From Nocardioides albertanoniae (GTDB lineage Bacteria > Actinomycetota > Actinomycetes > Propionibacteriales > Nocardioidaceae), in assembly GCF_006716315.1 (NCBI RefSeq), contig NZ_VFOV01000001.1, positions 3,798,501 to 3,862,500 on the forward strand: DNA of 64,000 nt, written 5' to 3'. Positions 23,877-31,937 of this stretch are shown here, piece by piece (within the stretch, counting starts at the first letter, position 1; each line of letters opens with the position of its first letter). A model generated the notes under the pieces. The model did no database searches. It had not been told where the DNA came from and was given only the letters and a program-made list of their open reading frames with translations. Made by a program: the position numbers and the translations under genes.

Positions 23877-24296
23877 GTTGCGTCCTTCGGCTGCGCGGGC
23901 ACGGACACCGTGGTCGCTGCAGAATCCGGAACGATCGCGCTTGAGGCAGAGCAGGCCCAGCAGACGACGATCGTCGTCCACCACCGCAAGTCGGCGTAGT
24001 CGCGCCACAACCATGCGGTCACGGACCCTTCCGATCGGGTCGGACGGCGCCACGGTCCTTGCCTCGAGCGAGGCGATGCCCAACGCCGGCGACCGACTGG
24101 GGCGGTCGGCCGGAACGTCGTCCCTCACGACCGTACCGACCAGCCGACCGGCACGCGTCAGCAGCACCATGTGCACGTGCCGGTCCTCGAGCGCCTCGCG
24201 CACGGCAGCGGTGCTCGCATCGTGCGGGAGCGTCTTCGGGATGCTCACCATGACCTCGGCCGTGGTGAGGTCGGCCGGAAGCCGCTCGGCCCTCAT
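23850..24296 (-). CDS. CBS-domain protein coupled to the molybdoenzyme gene
   Basis: A 148-residue protein with two CBS-like repeats (TTAEVMVSIPKTLPHDASTA to LVGTVVRDDV, and ARTVAPSDPIGRVRD to RRLLGLLCLKRD). CBS pairs bind adenine nucleotides and act as regulatory modules. Its ATG overlaps the stop of the molybdopterin oxidoreductase gene as ATGA, so it is translated with it and may tune or stabilise that enzyme (inferred). The C-terminus (LALDLPSP) is encoded by the tandem repeat shared with the convergent Lrp gene, and the two coding regions overlap by 11 bases. Confidence 0.8.
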   Translation of the reverse strand: MRAERLPADLTTAEVMVSIPKTLPHDASTAAVREALEDRHVHMVLLTRAGRLVGTVVRDDVPADRPSRSPALGIASLEARTVAPSDPIGRVRDRMVVARLRRLAVVDDDRRLLGLLCLKRDRSGFCSDHGVRARAAEGRNLALDLPSP

Positions 24297-26803
24297 CCTG
24301 CCTTCATCGCCTCGGGATGTGGGTCCACCGGTTCGATGCGGGCCGGCACGTTCTTGTGCCACGGGGTGAGGAAGAACTTGTCGCGGCGGGCGATGCCGGT
24401 CAGCTCGTTGGGCGGTGTCCCGACCATGCGCTCGGCACCGTCGCCGTCGGGGTGAGCCAGCCCGAAGCCGTTCGGCAGCGAGATGTGGCCCGCCTGCATG
24501 GTGTCGCTGATCTCCACGGTGGCGGCAGCCCGGCCCGCCTCCGTGACGATTCGTACGGCATCTCCGGAGCTCAGCCCGAGGTCGAGCGCGTCGTCGGCCG
24601 AGATGCGCAGGGCTCCCGACTTGTCGCGGCGGCGCCACTCCGGGTCGCGCATGATGACGTTGGCGGTGAACGCCCGACGCTCACCTGCCGACAGGGTGAG
24701 CGGGAACTCGGGGGTGGTGAAGCTCGGCTCCGTGCCGAGGAGGGAGGTCAGCTCGTCGGTGAGCATCGGGATGTGGGCGTGGATGCGCTTGTCGTCGTGG
24801 TGGATGTAGCCCCATGCGTCCTCGTAGCGGTCGTCGGTGATGGTGACTCCCTGCCGAGACTCCTGGATGGCCGCGAACAGCGACTCGCCGAGGTCGAACC
24901 CGCTGCCCTGGTGGCCGGCCCTGGCGACCGCGTCGGGGTAGCCGATCGCGCACAGATGTGCCATCCCCCACACCACTGCGAGCGACTCCTGGCCCTTCGG
25001 GAGCGTGGAGCCGAGGGTCTTGTACAGCAGGTACGGCAGGAGTCCCGCCAGCTCGGGGCGTGCGGCAAGGGTGGAGAAGAACGCCAGCGCGAAGGCCTTG
25101 CGTCCGACCCGGGCCACGGCCGCGAGCTGGTCCACGAGCTCCTTGTCGACCACACCAAGCTCATCGATGAGGGCGACGTAGATCTCCGGCTCGGGCCGGG
25201 TGCCGGCCAACCGCTCCATCAGGGGCGCACGTGCCTGATAGACGTTGTGCGGGAAGTGCAGGGTGAACAACGAGCCCTCCCACTTCTCGAACTGGCTGGT
25301 CGCCGGCAGGACGTAGTCGGCGCAGCGAGCCGTCTCCGTCATGGCGACGTCGACGACGACGGTGAGCTCGAGCTCCTCGAAGGCGGCGCGCATCTGCTGC
25401 GAGTCGGGCAGCGAGTGCACCGGGTTGGACGCGTCGACCCACATCGCCCGGAGCCGGTCGGGGTGATCGGTGAGGATCTCCTCGGTGATCGATGTCGCCT
25501 GCATCAGTCCCGCCACGATCGGCGCCCCCGTCACCGGCGTGGTCTCGGGTGCGTTGTGCATGTTCAGCGTGTTCGCGAAGTGACGCGCCAGCGGGACCGA
25601 GACCGCGTCGAAGAACGTGTCCAGGCCGAGGCCGGCCACCCCGTCTGCCACCCGCCGACCCGATGATCCCGCCACCGCACCGAGTGCCCGCCGCGTCAGA
25701 GGTGCCGTACGCCGCATCACCTGCTCACCGACCGCACGTCGCGAGCGCGCCAGCCGGCGCGGCCGCTCCGGCGGGATGTGGTGCCAGTACCCAGCGATCG
25801 GGAAAAGCCAGGAGTGCATGTGGACCCCGCCCGGCTTGGCGAAGTTTCCGGTCAGGATCCACTGGAGCTTGTTGAGGTAGGACACCAGCGTGCTGTTCGG
25901 GCCATGCTGAACACCGATGTCCTCGTACGTCGCGAGGCTGGTGGCTCGCGCCATCCGCCGTGCCGCGATGCGGATCAGGTCCTCGTCGATGCCACACTTC
26001 CGGCTGCAGTCGGCCACGTCGACCCGACCGAGGACGGCGAGGACATCCTCCGTGCCGGTCGTGTGCTCGCGCAGCCACGGCCGGTCGACGAGGTCCTCCT
26101 CGACGAGAGTGCCGAGGATGCCGGCAAGACACCACGCGTCCGTGCCCGGCCTGACCTGGAGGTGGATGTCAGCGATCTCTGCCGTCTCGGACCGGCGAGG
26201 GTCGATCACGATGAGCGCCCGCCCGGGGTCGCGGGCGATCTCGCGCAGCACCGTGCGGGCGTGGGCGACCCCGTGGCTCTGCCAGGGATTCTTGCCGACG
26301 AAGACGGCCACCTCGGAGTTCTCGTAGTCGCCGGTCGTGTGACTGCCATAGAGCTCGGAGTCGACCCAGCCCTCACCGACCTTCTCCTGCGCGAGCGCGT
26401 TGGAGTAGTAGACCCCTCCCAGCGCGTGGAGCAGGCTGCGCCCGTAGGCAGCTCCGAGGTGGTTCCCCTGCCCGCCACCGGCGTAGTAGAAGATCTTGTC
26501 GCCGCCGTGCTCATCACGGATGCGGCCGAGCTTGGTCGCGATCTCGGAGATCGCTGTGTTCCAGTCGATCTCCTCGTAGTCCCCCTGGGGCGTACGGCGC
26601 AGCGGACTGGTCAGGCGGTGCGGGTTGCTCTGGTACTTGTCCAGGCGCAACGGCTTCTCGCAGGTGTAGCCCTTGGAGCTCGGATGTTCCTTGTCGCCGC
26701 GGATCTTGACCAGGCTGCGCCCGTCGAGCCGCACCTCCAGGCCGCAGTTGCTCTCACACAGGATGCAGGCGGTCTTCTGCCATTCGCTCTCGGGTGTCGC
26801 CAT
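24293..26803 (-). CDS. Molybdopterin-dependent oxidoreductase (formate dehydrogenase/nitrate reductase superfamily)
   Basis: An 836-residue catalytic subunit. The N-terminal 4Fe-4S site is CILCESNCGLEVRL followed by GYTCEKPLRLDKYQ. The molybdopterin domains have YYAGGGQGNHLGAAYGRSLL, VFVGKNPWQSHG, VIDPRRSETAEIAD and ADYVLPATSQFEKWEGS. The C-terminal MopB_CT domain has LRISADDALDLGLSSGDAVRI and SLPNGFGL. No Cys or Sec is visible at the molybdenum-ligand position, so formate dehydrogenase activity is not supported; the substrate is unknown and no partner electron-transfer subunit is adjacent. No Tat signal is visible, suggesting a cytoplasmic enzyme. ATG 26803 follows GTGGAGG. Divergent TetR control is likely. 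Confidence 0.85.
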   Translation of the reverse strand: MATPESEWQKTACILCESNCGLEVRLDGRSLVKIRGDKEHPSSKGYTCEKPLRLDKYQSNPHRLTSPLRRTPQGDYEEIDWNTAISEIATKLGRIRDEHGGDKIFYYAGGGQGNHLGAAYGRSLLHALGGVYYSNALAQEKVGEGWVDSELYGSHTTGDYENSEVAVFVGKNPWQSHGVAHARTVLREIARDPGRALIVIDPRRSETAEIADIHLQVRPGTDAWCLAGILGTLVEEDLVDRPWLREHTTGTEDVLAVLGRVDVADCSRKCGIDEDLIRIAARRMARATSLATYEDIGVQHGPNSTLVSYLNKLQWILTGNFAKPGGVHMHSWLFPIAGYWHHIPPERPRRLARSRRAVGEQVMRRTAPLTRRALGAVAGSSGRRVADGVAGLGLDTFFDAVSVPLARHFANTLNMHNAPETTPVTGAPIVAGLMQATSITEEILTDHPDRLRAMWVDASNPVHSLPDSQQMRAAFEELELTVVVDVAMTETARCADYVLPATSQFEKWEGSLFTLHFPHNVYQARAPLMERLAGTRPEPEIYVALIDELGVVDKELVDQLAAVARVGRKAFALAFFSTLAARPELAGLLPYLLYKTLGSTLPKGQESLAVVWGMAHLCAIGYPDAVARAGHQGSGFDLGESLFAAIQESRQGVTITDDRYEDAWGYIHHDDKRIHAHIPMLTDELTSLLGTEPSFTTPEFPLTLSAGERRAFTANVIMRDPEWRRRDKSGALRISADDALDLGLSSGDAVRIVTEAGRAAATVEISDTMQAGHISLPNGFGLAHPDGDGAERMVGTPPNELTGIARRDKFFLTPWHKNVPARIEPVDPHPEAMKAG

Positions 26804-26842
26804 CGTGCTGCCTCCACTGGTCGTCGGCGGGGTCATGATCCG

Positions 26843-26873
26843 AGACTATGGATTATGGTGGATTCCATAGTCT
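26843..26873. promoter_or_regulatory. Strong TetR operator for the molybdoenzyme module
   Basis: AGACTATGGA-N11-TCCATAGTCT, perfect ten-base arms, centred in the divergent gap between the molybdoenzyme and TetR genes. A further ACTATG half-site lies at about 26879-26884. Confidence 0.75.
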
Positions 26874-26909
26874 AGGTACTATGACACATCCCATACGAAA
26901 GGCGGGTCG

Positions 26910-27488
26910 ATGAGCGAGCGGCGCGGAGGCACGAAGCAGCGGATGCTGGTCAGTGCCGTCACCCTGCTCCGCGAGCGCGGATCACGGGGCGTCACCATCG
27001 ACGCCGTGCTCGCACACAGCGGCGCGCCGAGGGGCTCGGTCTACCACCACTTCCCCGGCGGCCGTGAGCAGCTCGTCGACGAGGCGGCCCGATTCGCGAC
27101 CGACTTCATCTCGGGGATGATCACCGACCTGGCGGCCGAGCCCACGACCGCGCTCGACCGCTTCATCGACCTGTGGGCGCAGATGCTGGTCGACACCGAC
27201 TACCGCGCCGGGTGCCCGGTCGTCGGCGTGGCGATCGCCGCAGAGTCCGACAGCGACCTCGCCTCGGACGCATTCGCCACCTGGTCCGGACAGCTCGCCG
27301 AGCACTACCGGGCCGACGGCCTGACCGAGTCAGCCGCGACCACCCTCGCCACCTCGACCATCGCCGCAGTCGAGGGCGCCATCATCCTCAGCCGAGCCGA
27401 GCGCTCGACGAAACCGCTGGACGACGTACGCCGCATGCTCCACGCCTACCACGGCGCACTGGCGAGCGGAGCCGAGTCATCGTCGTGA
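26910..27488 (+). CDS. TetR family regulator
   Basis: A 192-residue TetR protein with HTH GVTIDAVLAHSGAPRGSVYHHF near residues 30-51, followed by PGGREQLVDEA, and a TetR C-terminal domain of the LmrA/YxaF type (CPVVGVAIAAESDSDLASDAF). ATG 26910 follows AAAGGCGGG. The ten-base-arm palindrome upstream is its likely operator and would control both itself and the divergent molybdopterin oxidoreductase/CBS pair. Confidence 0.92.
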   Translation: MSERRGGTKQRMLVSAVTLLRERGSRGVTIDAVLAHSGAPRGSVYHHFPGGREQLVDEAARFATDFISGMITDLAAEPTTALDRFIDLWAQMLVDTDYRAGCPVVGVAIAAESDSDLASDAFATWSGQLAEHYRADGLTESAATTLATSTIAAVEGAIILSRAERSTKPLDDVRRMLHAYHGALASGAESSS

Positions 27489-27506
27489 CTCGGACCGAGC
27501 GACTCG

Positions 27507-28289
27507 TCAACGACTGAGCACCTGCCGCGTACGGTCGTCGGCGGGCACGAAGGTCTCCAGATGCAGGCCGTTGAGGGTGACGTCGGAGGCGCTCTCGATC
27601 TGGCTGGCGACGCTGAACAGGCGCAGCACCTGGTCGCCCACCTCGATCTCGAGCGGCACGACGGGATCGACCTGAGGCCGGGCCGTAGGTGCGTCACCGA
27701 CCGGATAGGCGTCCACCTCGTCGCGGAGGGCGACCAGGTCGGGGTCGCCACCGGTGTGGGTGATGCGCCGGCCGAGCTGGTGGAGCAGGTGGGCGCGCCA
27801 GACGGGCAGGTTGCGGATGCTCGCGGCGAGCCCCAGCGGGTGCAGGCAGAGCCGGATGACGTTGAGCGGCGGCTCGAGCAGGCTGGGGTCGCAGCCGGTG
27901 AGCAGCGCGTCGACGGCCCGGTTGGCGTCGACGATGTCCCAGTGGTCGTCGAGGAGCAGCGCCGGGTAGGGCGCATGGGCGTCGAGCAGGCTGCGCAGGC
28001 CCGCCATCATCGGGGCGAGCGCCTCGTCGTCGGTGGTGCGGTGGGGATAGCGAGGAGCGAACCCGCCGGCGAGCAGGAGTCGGTTCTGCTCACCCATCGG
28101 CACCGCCATCACCTCGGCCAGCCGCACGATCATCTCCGGCGTCGGCCGGGAGCGTCCGTTCTCCACGTAGCTCACGTGCCGGGTGCTCACCTCGGCCTGG
28201 GTGGCGAGGGCGAGCTGGCTCAGCGCCCGCAGCTCGCGCCAGCGGCGCAGCTCGCTGCCGATCGACGGAGACGTCATGGTCGAGATCAC
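27507..28289 (-). CDS. XRE family regulator with MmyB-like ligand domain
   Basis: A 260-residue regulator. The N-terminal XRE HTH has LRRWRELRALSQLALATQAEVS and TRHVSYVENGRSRPTPEMIV, followed by a C-terminal MmyB-like PAS-type domain (PALLLDDHWDIVDANRAVDALL, LNVIRLCLHPLGLA). It resembles actinobacterial regulators divergent from small metabolic or SnoaL genes. The GTG at 28289 is selected by TAGCCT six bases upstream; ATG 28277 is an alternative. Divergent from a SnoaL-like gene. Confidence 0.88.
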   Translation of the reverse strand: MISTMTSPSIGSELRRWRELRALSQLALATQAEVSTRHVSYVENGRSRPTPEMIVRLAEVMAVPMGEQNRLLLAGGFAPRYPHRTTDDEALAPMMAGLRSLLDAHAPYPALLLDDHWDIVDANRAVDALLTGCDPSLLEPPLNVIRLCLHPLGLAASIRNLPVWRAHLLHQLGRRITHTGGDPDLVALRDEVDAYPVGDAPTARPQVDPVVPLEIEVGDQVLRLFSVASQIESASDVTLNGLHLETFVPADDRTRQVLSR

Positions 28290-28295
28290 GCTCCG

Positions 28296-28301
28296 AGGCT
28301 A
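28296..28301 (-). promoter_or_regulatory. Leaderless -10 box of the XRE gene
   Basis: TAGCCT on the minus strand, six bases before the GTG at 28289. Confidence 0.5.
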
Positions 28302-28351
28302 GTCATGCGGGTTCCCGGCGGCCATGACCTCAGAGGTTATCGACCGGTGCG

Positions 28352-28363
28352 GCTCCCGGGAGC
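28352..28363. promoter_or_regulatory. Perfect palindrome between XRE and SnoaL genes
   Basis: GCTCCCGGGAGC, 12 bases without a spacer, in the divergent gap. A possible operator of the XRE regulator. Confidence 0.4.
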
Positions 28364-28405
28364 GAACCTTCTTCCACACGCCACACCGAGAGAAGGAAGA
28401 TCACC

Positions 28406-28759
28406 ATGAACGACATCGTCACCCGCTACCTCGACACCTGGAACGCCACCGACGAGGCGACCCTCACCGAGCTGCTGGCGAGCCACTGGTCGGAGAGCCC
28501 GGTCTACGTCGACCCGCTCGCCGACGCCGAGGGCCGCGAGGCGATCGGGGCAACCATCCAGGCCGTGCAGGCGCAGTTCCCCGGCTTCGTCTTCTCCCAG
28601 GTGGGCAGCGTCGACAGCCACCACCGGCAGACGCGTTTCCAGTGGGGTCTCGGCCCGGCCGGCGAGGAGCCGGTGGTCATCGGGTTCGACGTGGTCGTCG
28701 TCGACGCCGACGACCGCATCCAGGACGTACGCGGCTTCCTCGACAAGGTGCCCGCCTGA
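28406..28759 (+). CDS. SnoaL/NTF2-like protein
   Basis: A 117-residue NTF2-fold protein (MNDIVTRYLDTWNATDEATL, then SPVYVDPLADAEGREAI and FDVVVVDADDRIQDVRGF). The fold hosts small-molecule isomerases, hydrolases and binding proteins; the activity is unknown. GAAGGAAG lies nine bases before the ATG. It is divergent from the XRE/MmyB regulator, an arrangement often seen for small detoxification genes. Confidence 0.82.
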   Translation: MNDIVTRYLDTWNATDEATLTELLASHWSESPVYVDPLADAEGREAIGATIQAVQAQFPGFVFSQVGSVDSHHRQTRFQWGLGPAGEEPVVIGFDVVVVDADDRIQDVRGFLDKVPA

Positions 28760-28798
28760 CCGTTCTCTCCATGACCGGCGCCGGCTCGGCGGCGTGTC

Positions 28799-29596
28799 TC
28801 AGCCCTGGCGAACCGTCAGGGCCTGAGACATGCTGCCGAGGTGGCCGTGCTCGTCGTGGAGCACGCTGCTGGTGACCCCGAGACCGCTCGGGCCGAAGGA
28901 GACGGCGGCGTCGAAGCCGAGCCAGCCACCGGCGGGCTCGCGTGCGAGATGGGCGGTGAGGTCGAGGTTGGGGAAGGCGACCTCACGAGGGTCGGCCCGC
29001 ACGGTCATCCCGTTGATGATGTCGAGCAGGCCGGCCGTGCGGGCGAGGGCGCTGACGGGCTCGTCGTCGAGGAGAGCCACGTCGGTGCGCGCCCAGACGA
29101 CCGCCCGGCCGGGCTCGGCCTGGTCTCGACGCACCTGGGCCGAGGCGATGAAGCCGCCCGGCCACACGGTGGTCGGGTCCCAGGCGGGCACCGCGTCGGG
29201 AGCCGGGATCGCAGCGCTCCCGGTGCCGGCGATCGCCTCGGTGTCGCTGCGCTGCATCAGCCACGCTCGCAGCGTCACCACCGTGCGACCGGCATGGGTC
29301 AGCGTCGCCTCGACCAGCTCGATCGTCCGCCCCGGCCGCAGCACCCGCACCGAGGTCTCGACCTCCTCCATCGGCACCGTGCCCCAGATGTCGTAGGAGA
29401 GCCGGCCGACCGCGAGCCGGTCGTCGCGGCGTACGTCCCGGTCCTGCTCGACCACGTGCACCAGCAGCCCCAGCGCCGGGGCGATGTGCTGCTCGTCGGT
29501 GCTCCACGCGCCGCCGACGTGCTCGGTCGGGCGGAAGGACGCTGGTCCCGTGCGTCGGAAGTAGGCCACCGGGTCAGAGGTCGAAGCGGAATCCAC
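28799..29596 (-). CDS. Thioesterase-like double-hotdog protein
   Basis: A 265-residue protein resembling the acyl-CoA thioesterase-like (TesB-type) family. The N-terminal hotdog includes FRPTEHVGGAWSTDEQHIAPALG and RLSYDIWGTVPMEEVETSVRVLRPG; the second hotdog ends near the C-terminus with LDLTAHLAREPAGGWLGFDAAVSFG. Likely hydrolyses acyl-CoA thioesters; the substrate is unknown. The GTG at 29596 has a TAGAAC-like element seven bases upstream, so a leaderless start is possible. Confidence 0.75.
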   Translation of the reverse strand: MDSASTSDPVAYFRRTGPASFRPTEHVGGAWSTDEQHIAPALGLLVHVVEQDRDVRRDDRLAVGRLSYDIWGTVPMEEVETSVRVLRPGRTIELVEATLTHAGRTVVTLRAWLMQRSDTEAIAGTGSAAIPAPDAVPAWDPTTVWPGGFIASAQVRRDQAEPGRAVVWARTDVALLDDEPVSALARTAGLLDIINGMTVRADPREVAFPNLDLTAHLAREPAGGWLGFDAAVSFGPSGLGVTSSVLHDEHGHLGSMSQALTVRQG

Positions 29597-29611
29597 GGTT
29601 CAGGTTCTACC

Positions 29612-30193
29612 TCATCCAGGTCGACAGATCCCGTCGAGGATGAACCCGGTTCGCCGGTCGTAGTCGGCCCGAGGAGGCCGGCCGCCGTGCTCGAGCGCGA
29701 GGGCGCCGTCGACGGTCAGCGCATGAAGATCGCCGGCGGTGACCTCGTCGGCGAGGACACCGGCGGCGCGCCCTTGCGCGACCAGCTCGGCATGGAAGGC
29801 CTCTCCCTCGCGACACAGATCCATGAGTGCCTCTGAGCCGGGGACCTGCCGCAGAAGGACACCGTTGACCGCCGGCGACCGGTATTGGAGATCTCGCAGG
29901 GCACCGACGTACGCACGGACCCGTCCGCGGGCGTCCGAGATGGTCCGGGCGTGGCCGATGATCTCCAACAGCTCCTTCGCGGCGACGTCGTCGATGACCG
30001 CATCGACCAGCCCCGCGCGCCCGCCGAACCGGTTGAAGATGGTCGCCTTGCTCACCTTCGCTGCCGCAGCCACGTCCTCGAGCGGCGCGGAGAGTCCACG
30101 GTCGGCGAACACCTCCGCTGCCGCCACCCGGATCCGGTCGACGTTGCGCCGCGCATCTGAGCGCAGCGTCGACGGTGCACCTGCGTCGGTCAT
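29612..30193 (-). CDS. TetR family regulator
   Basis: A 193-residue TetR regulator (HTH LEDVAAAAKVSKATIFNRFGGRAGLVDAV, residues about 40-68). ATG 30193 follows a purine-rich GGGGGTGAG; the GTG at 30196 is also possible. Two copies of a TTGACC-N5-GGTCAA palindrome lie between it and the divergent NAD(P)-binding oxidoreductase at 30309, so it very probably represses both. Confidence 0.92.
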   Translation of the reverse strand: MTDAGAPSTLRSDARRNVDRIRVAAAEVFADRGLSAPLEDVAAAAKVSKATIFNRFGGRAGLVDAVIDDVAAKELLEIIGHARTISDARGRVRAYVGALRDLQYRSPAVNGVLLRQVPGSEALMDLCREGEAFHAELVAQGRAAGVLADEVTAGDLHALTVDGALALEHGGRPPRADYDRRTGFILDGICRPG

Positions 30194-30215
30194 CACTCAC
30201 CCCCGGTTGCCAGAC

Positions 30216-30238
30216 AACTTGACCAGTCAGGTCAAGTT
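30216..30238. promoter_or_regulatory. TetR operator copy 1
   Basis: AACTTGACC-N5-GGTCAAGTT, perfect nine-base arms, near the tetR start. Confidence 0.8.
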
Positions 30239-30260
30239 CTTGCACCATGATAGCGGCAAG

Positions 30261-30283
30261 AAATTGACCCACCAGGTCAATTT
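30261..30283. promoter_or_regulatory. TetR operator copy 2
   Basis: AAATTGACC-N5-GGTCAATTT, perfect nine-base arms sharing the core TTGACC-N5-GGTCAA with copy 1. The centres are 45 bases apart. It lies 25 bases before the oxidoreductase ATG. Confidence 0.8.
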
Positions 30284-30308
30284 AGGATTCACAGGCGGGA
30301 AGGACCCC

Positions 30309-31163
30309 ATGATCATCGTGACCGGAGCGACCGGGACCCTCAACGGACTCACTGTCGAGCACCTCCTGCAGCGGATCCCGGCAGAACAGGTCGGCGTCAG
30401 CGTCCGCGACCCGTCTCGCGCGGTCCACCTCGCGCGCCGTGGCGTACGCGTGCGACAGGGAAGCTACGACGACCCGGCAGCCCTGCGGCATTCCTTCGCC
30501 GACGCAGAACAGGTGCTCCTGGTCTCCTCCAGCGACATCTCGGCCGACGTCGTCGCTCAGCACCGGAGGGCCATCGACGCCGCCGTCACCGCTGGTGCGC
30601 AGCGGATCCTCTACACCAGCACGTTCGGAGCAGGCCTCGACACTCCCTACCCTCCCCTGGCGATACACGCCGCCACCGAGCAGCACCTCGCCGACTCGGG
30701 CGTCCCGTGGACCGCTCTTCGCAACGGCTTCTACGGAGACCTGGGGCAGCTGCTCGGCCCATGGCAGAGCACGAGGACGGTCGCCAAGCCGGCCGACGGA
30801 CCGTTCGCCTGGGTCGATCGTCACGACGCAGCCGAGGCTGCGGCCGCAGTGCTCACCGGCGATGTCACGTTCGACGGCCCCGTCGACCTGATCCCGCCTC
30901 AGCCGACCAGCCTGACCGCCTTCGCCGAAGCAGCCTCAGATCTCACCGGACAGCACATCGAGCGCACCGTCGTCGACGACGAGACATGGGTGGCCGACGA
31001 GGTCGCGGCCGGCATGCCCGAACCGGCCGCACGCTTCACGCTGTCGATGTTCCAGGCCACCCGGAGCGGACACTTCACCCACGGCGACTCGACGTTGACC
31101 CAGCTGCTCGGCCGCGAGCCCCACGACGCCCGAGCGCTGCTCGCCGAGCAGATCGGTCGGTGA
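30309..31163 (+). CDS. NmrA-like NAD(P)H-dependent oxidoreductase
   Basis: A 284-residue atypical SDR of the NmrA/quinone oxidoreductase 2 type. N-terminal cofactor loop MIIVTGATGTLNGLTVEHLL, then VGVSVRDPSRAVHLARRG and ILYTSTFGAGLDT, and a C-terminal substrate domain. Relatives reduce quinones or azo compounds or sense NADP; the activity here is unknown. GGGAAGGA precedes the ATG. The second TetR operator sits directly upstream, so derepression by a quinone- or electrophile-like ligand is plausible (inferred). Confidence 0.85.
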   Translation: MIIVTGATGTLNGLTVEHLLQRIPAEQVGVSVRDPSRAVHLARRGVRVRQGSYDDPAALRHSFADAEQVLLVSSSDISADVVAQHRRAIDAAVTAGAQRILYTSTFGAGLDTPYPPLAIHAATEQHLADSGVPWTALRNGFYGDLGQLLGPWQSTRTVAKPADGPFAWVDRHDAAEAAAAVLTGDVTFDGPVDLIPPQPTSLTAFAEAASDLTGQHIERTVVDDETWVADEVAAGMPEPAARFTLSMFQATRSGHFTHGDSTLTQLLGREPHDARALLAEQIGR

Positions 31164-31175
31164 GGCCCCCCGCCG

Positions 31176-31838
31176 CTAACGCGGCATGACTCCGAGCAGC
31201 GCAGCGGTGATGACGGTCCGCAACGTGTCAGGCAGGTCCAGATGGAGCGCCCGCAGATCGGGCTCGTCGGCGTAGGCGGCGGAGACGCTGGGTGGCGGCG
31301 GGTCGTACGCCGCCAGCGCACCCGCCGAGATCAGGCTCATCACACAAAAGGTCTCGGCGCCGTCGCCCGACTCGGGCAGATGGCGACGTACGAGCTCGAC
31401 CATCATGGAGACCTTGGCCATCGCCGCGCGCTTGTGGCGCTTGACCATCTCGACCGAGATGTTGTGCTCGAGCACGCCGCCCTGGGCGCCGACGAGATCA
31501 CAGAGCACCCGCCGCTCGGCCAACGACCGGCCGAGGATCTCGGCGAGCCGACCCGCCCGCACCTCGGGTGACGCAGCCGGGTCGATGCCTTTGTCGAGCT
31601 CCGCGGTCAGCTCGTCGAGCCAGGCGCCCAAGAAGTCATCGAGCAGCTCGAGCAGCACCGCCTCGCGCGACTCGAAGTAGCGCAGCACGTTGGACTTGGC
31701 CAGCCCCACGCGGCGACTCAGCTCGTTGAGGCTGACCTCGGCCACAGGCATCTCGTCGAGCATCGCCGCGGCCGTGTCCAGGATCGCCCGGCGGCGGATC
31801 TCACGCTGCTCGTCGCTTCGCGCTCGTTGGAAGGTCAC
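31176..31838 (-). CDS. TetR family regulator
   Basis: A 220-residue TetR regulator (HTH VSLNELSRRVGLAKSNVLRYFESREAVLLE split over residues about 38-67; C-terminal domain with LCDLVGAQGGVLEHNISVEMVKRHK). GTG 31838 is selected by TACGGT six bases upstream, giving MTFQRARSDEQ. Three GACC-N3-GGTC-type dyads lie between it and the divergent SDR gene. Confidence 0.92.
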   Translation of the reverse strand: MTFQRARSDEQREIRRRAILDTAAAMLDEMPVAEVSLNELSRRVGLAKSNVLRYFESREAVLLELLDDFLGAWLDELTAELDKGIDPAASPEVRAGRLAEILGRSLAERRVLCDLVGAQGGVLEHNISVEMVKRHKRAAMAKVSMMVELVRRHLPESGDGAETFCVMSLISAGALAAYDPPPPSVSAAYADEPDLRALHLDLPDTLRTVITAALLGVMPR

Positions 31839-31844
31839 CCCGTC

Positions 31845-31850
31845 ACCGTA
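31845..31850 (-). promoter_or_regulatory. Leaderless -10 box of tetR
   Basis: TACGGT on the minus strand, six bases before the GTG at 31838. Confidence 0.55.
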
Positions 31851-31857
31851 CCTTAAA

Positions 31858-31925
31858 GACCGCCGGTCCCTTGACATCAGACCATCGGTCTCTTAAATTG
31901 GGAGCAGTAACAGACCGATGGTTCT
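31858..31925. promoter_or_regulatory. Triple TetR operator array
   Basis: Three related dyads: GACC-GCC-GGTC (31858-31868), AGACC-ATC-GGTCT (31879-31891) and AGACC-GAT-GGTTCT (31912-31925, imperfect). The centres at 31863, 31885 and 31918 are 22 and 33 bases apart, about two and three helical turns, so three dimers could bind the same DNA face. Confidence 0.75.
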
Positions 31926-31937
31926 TTAGGAGTGGAC

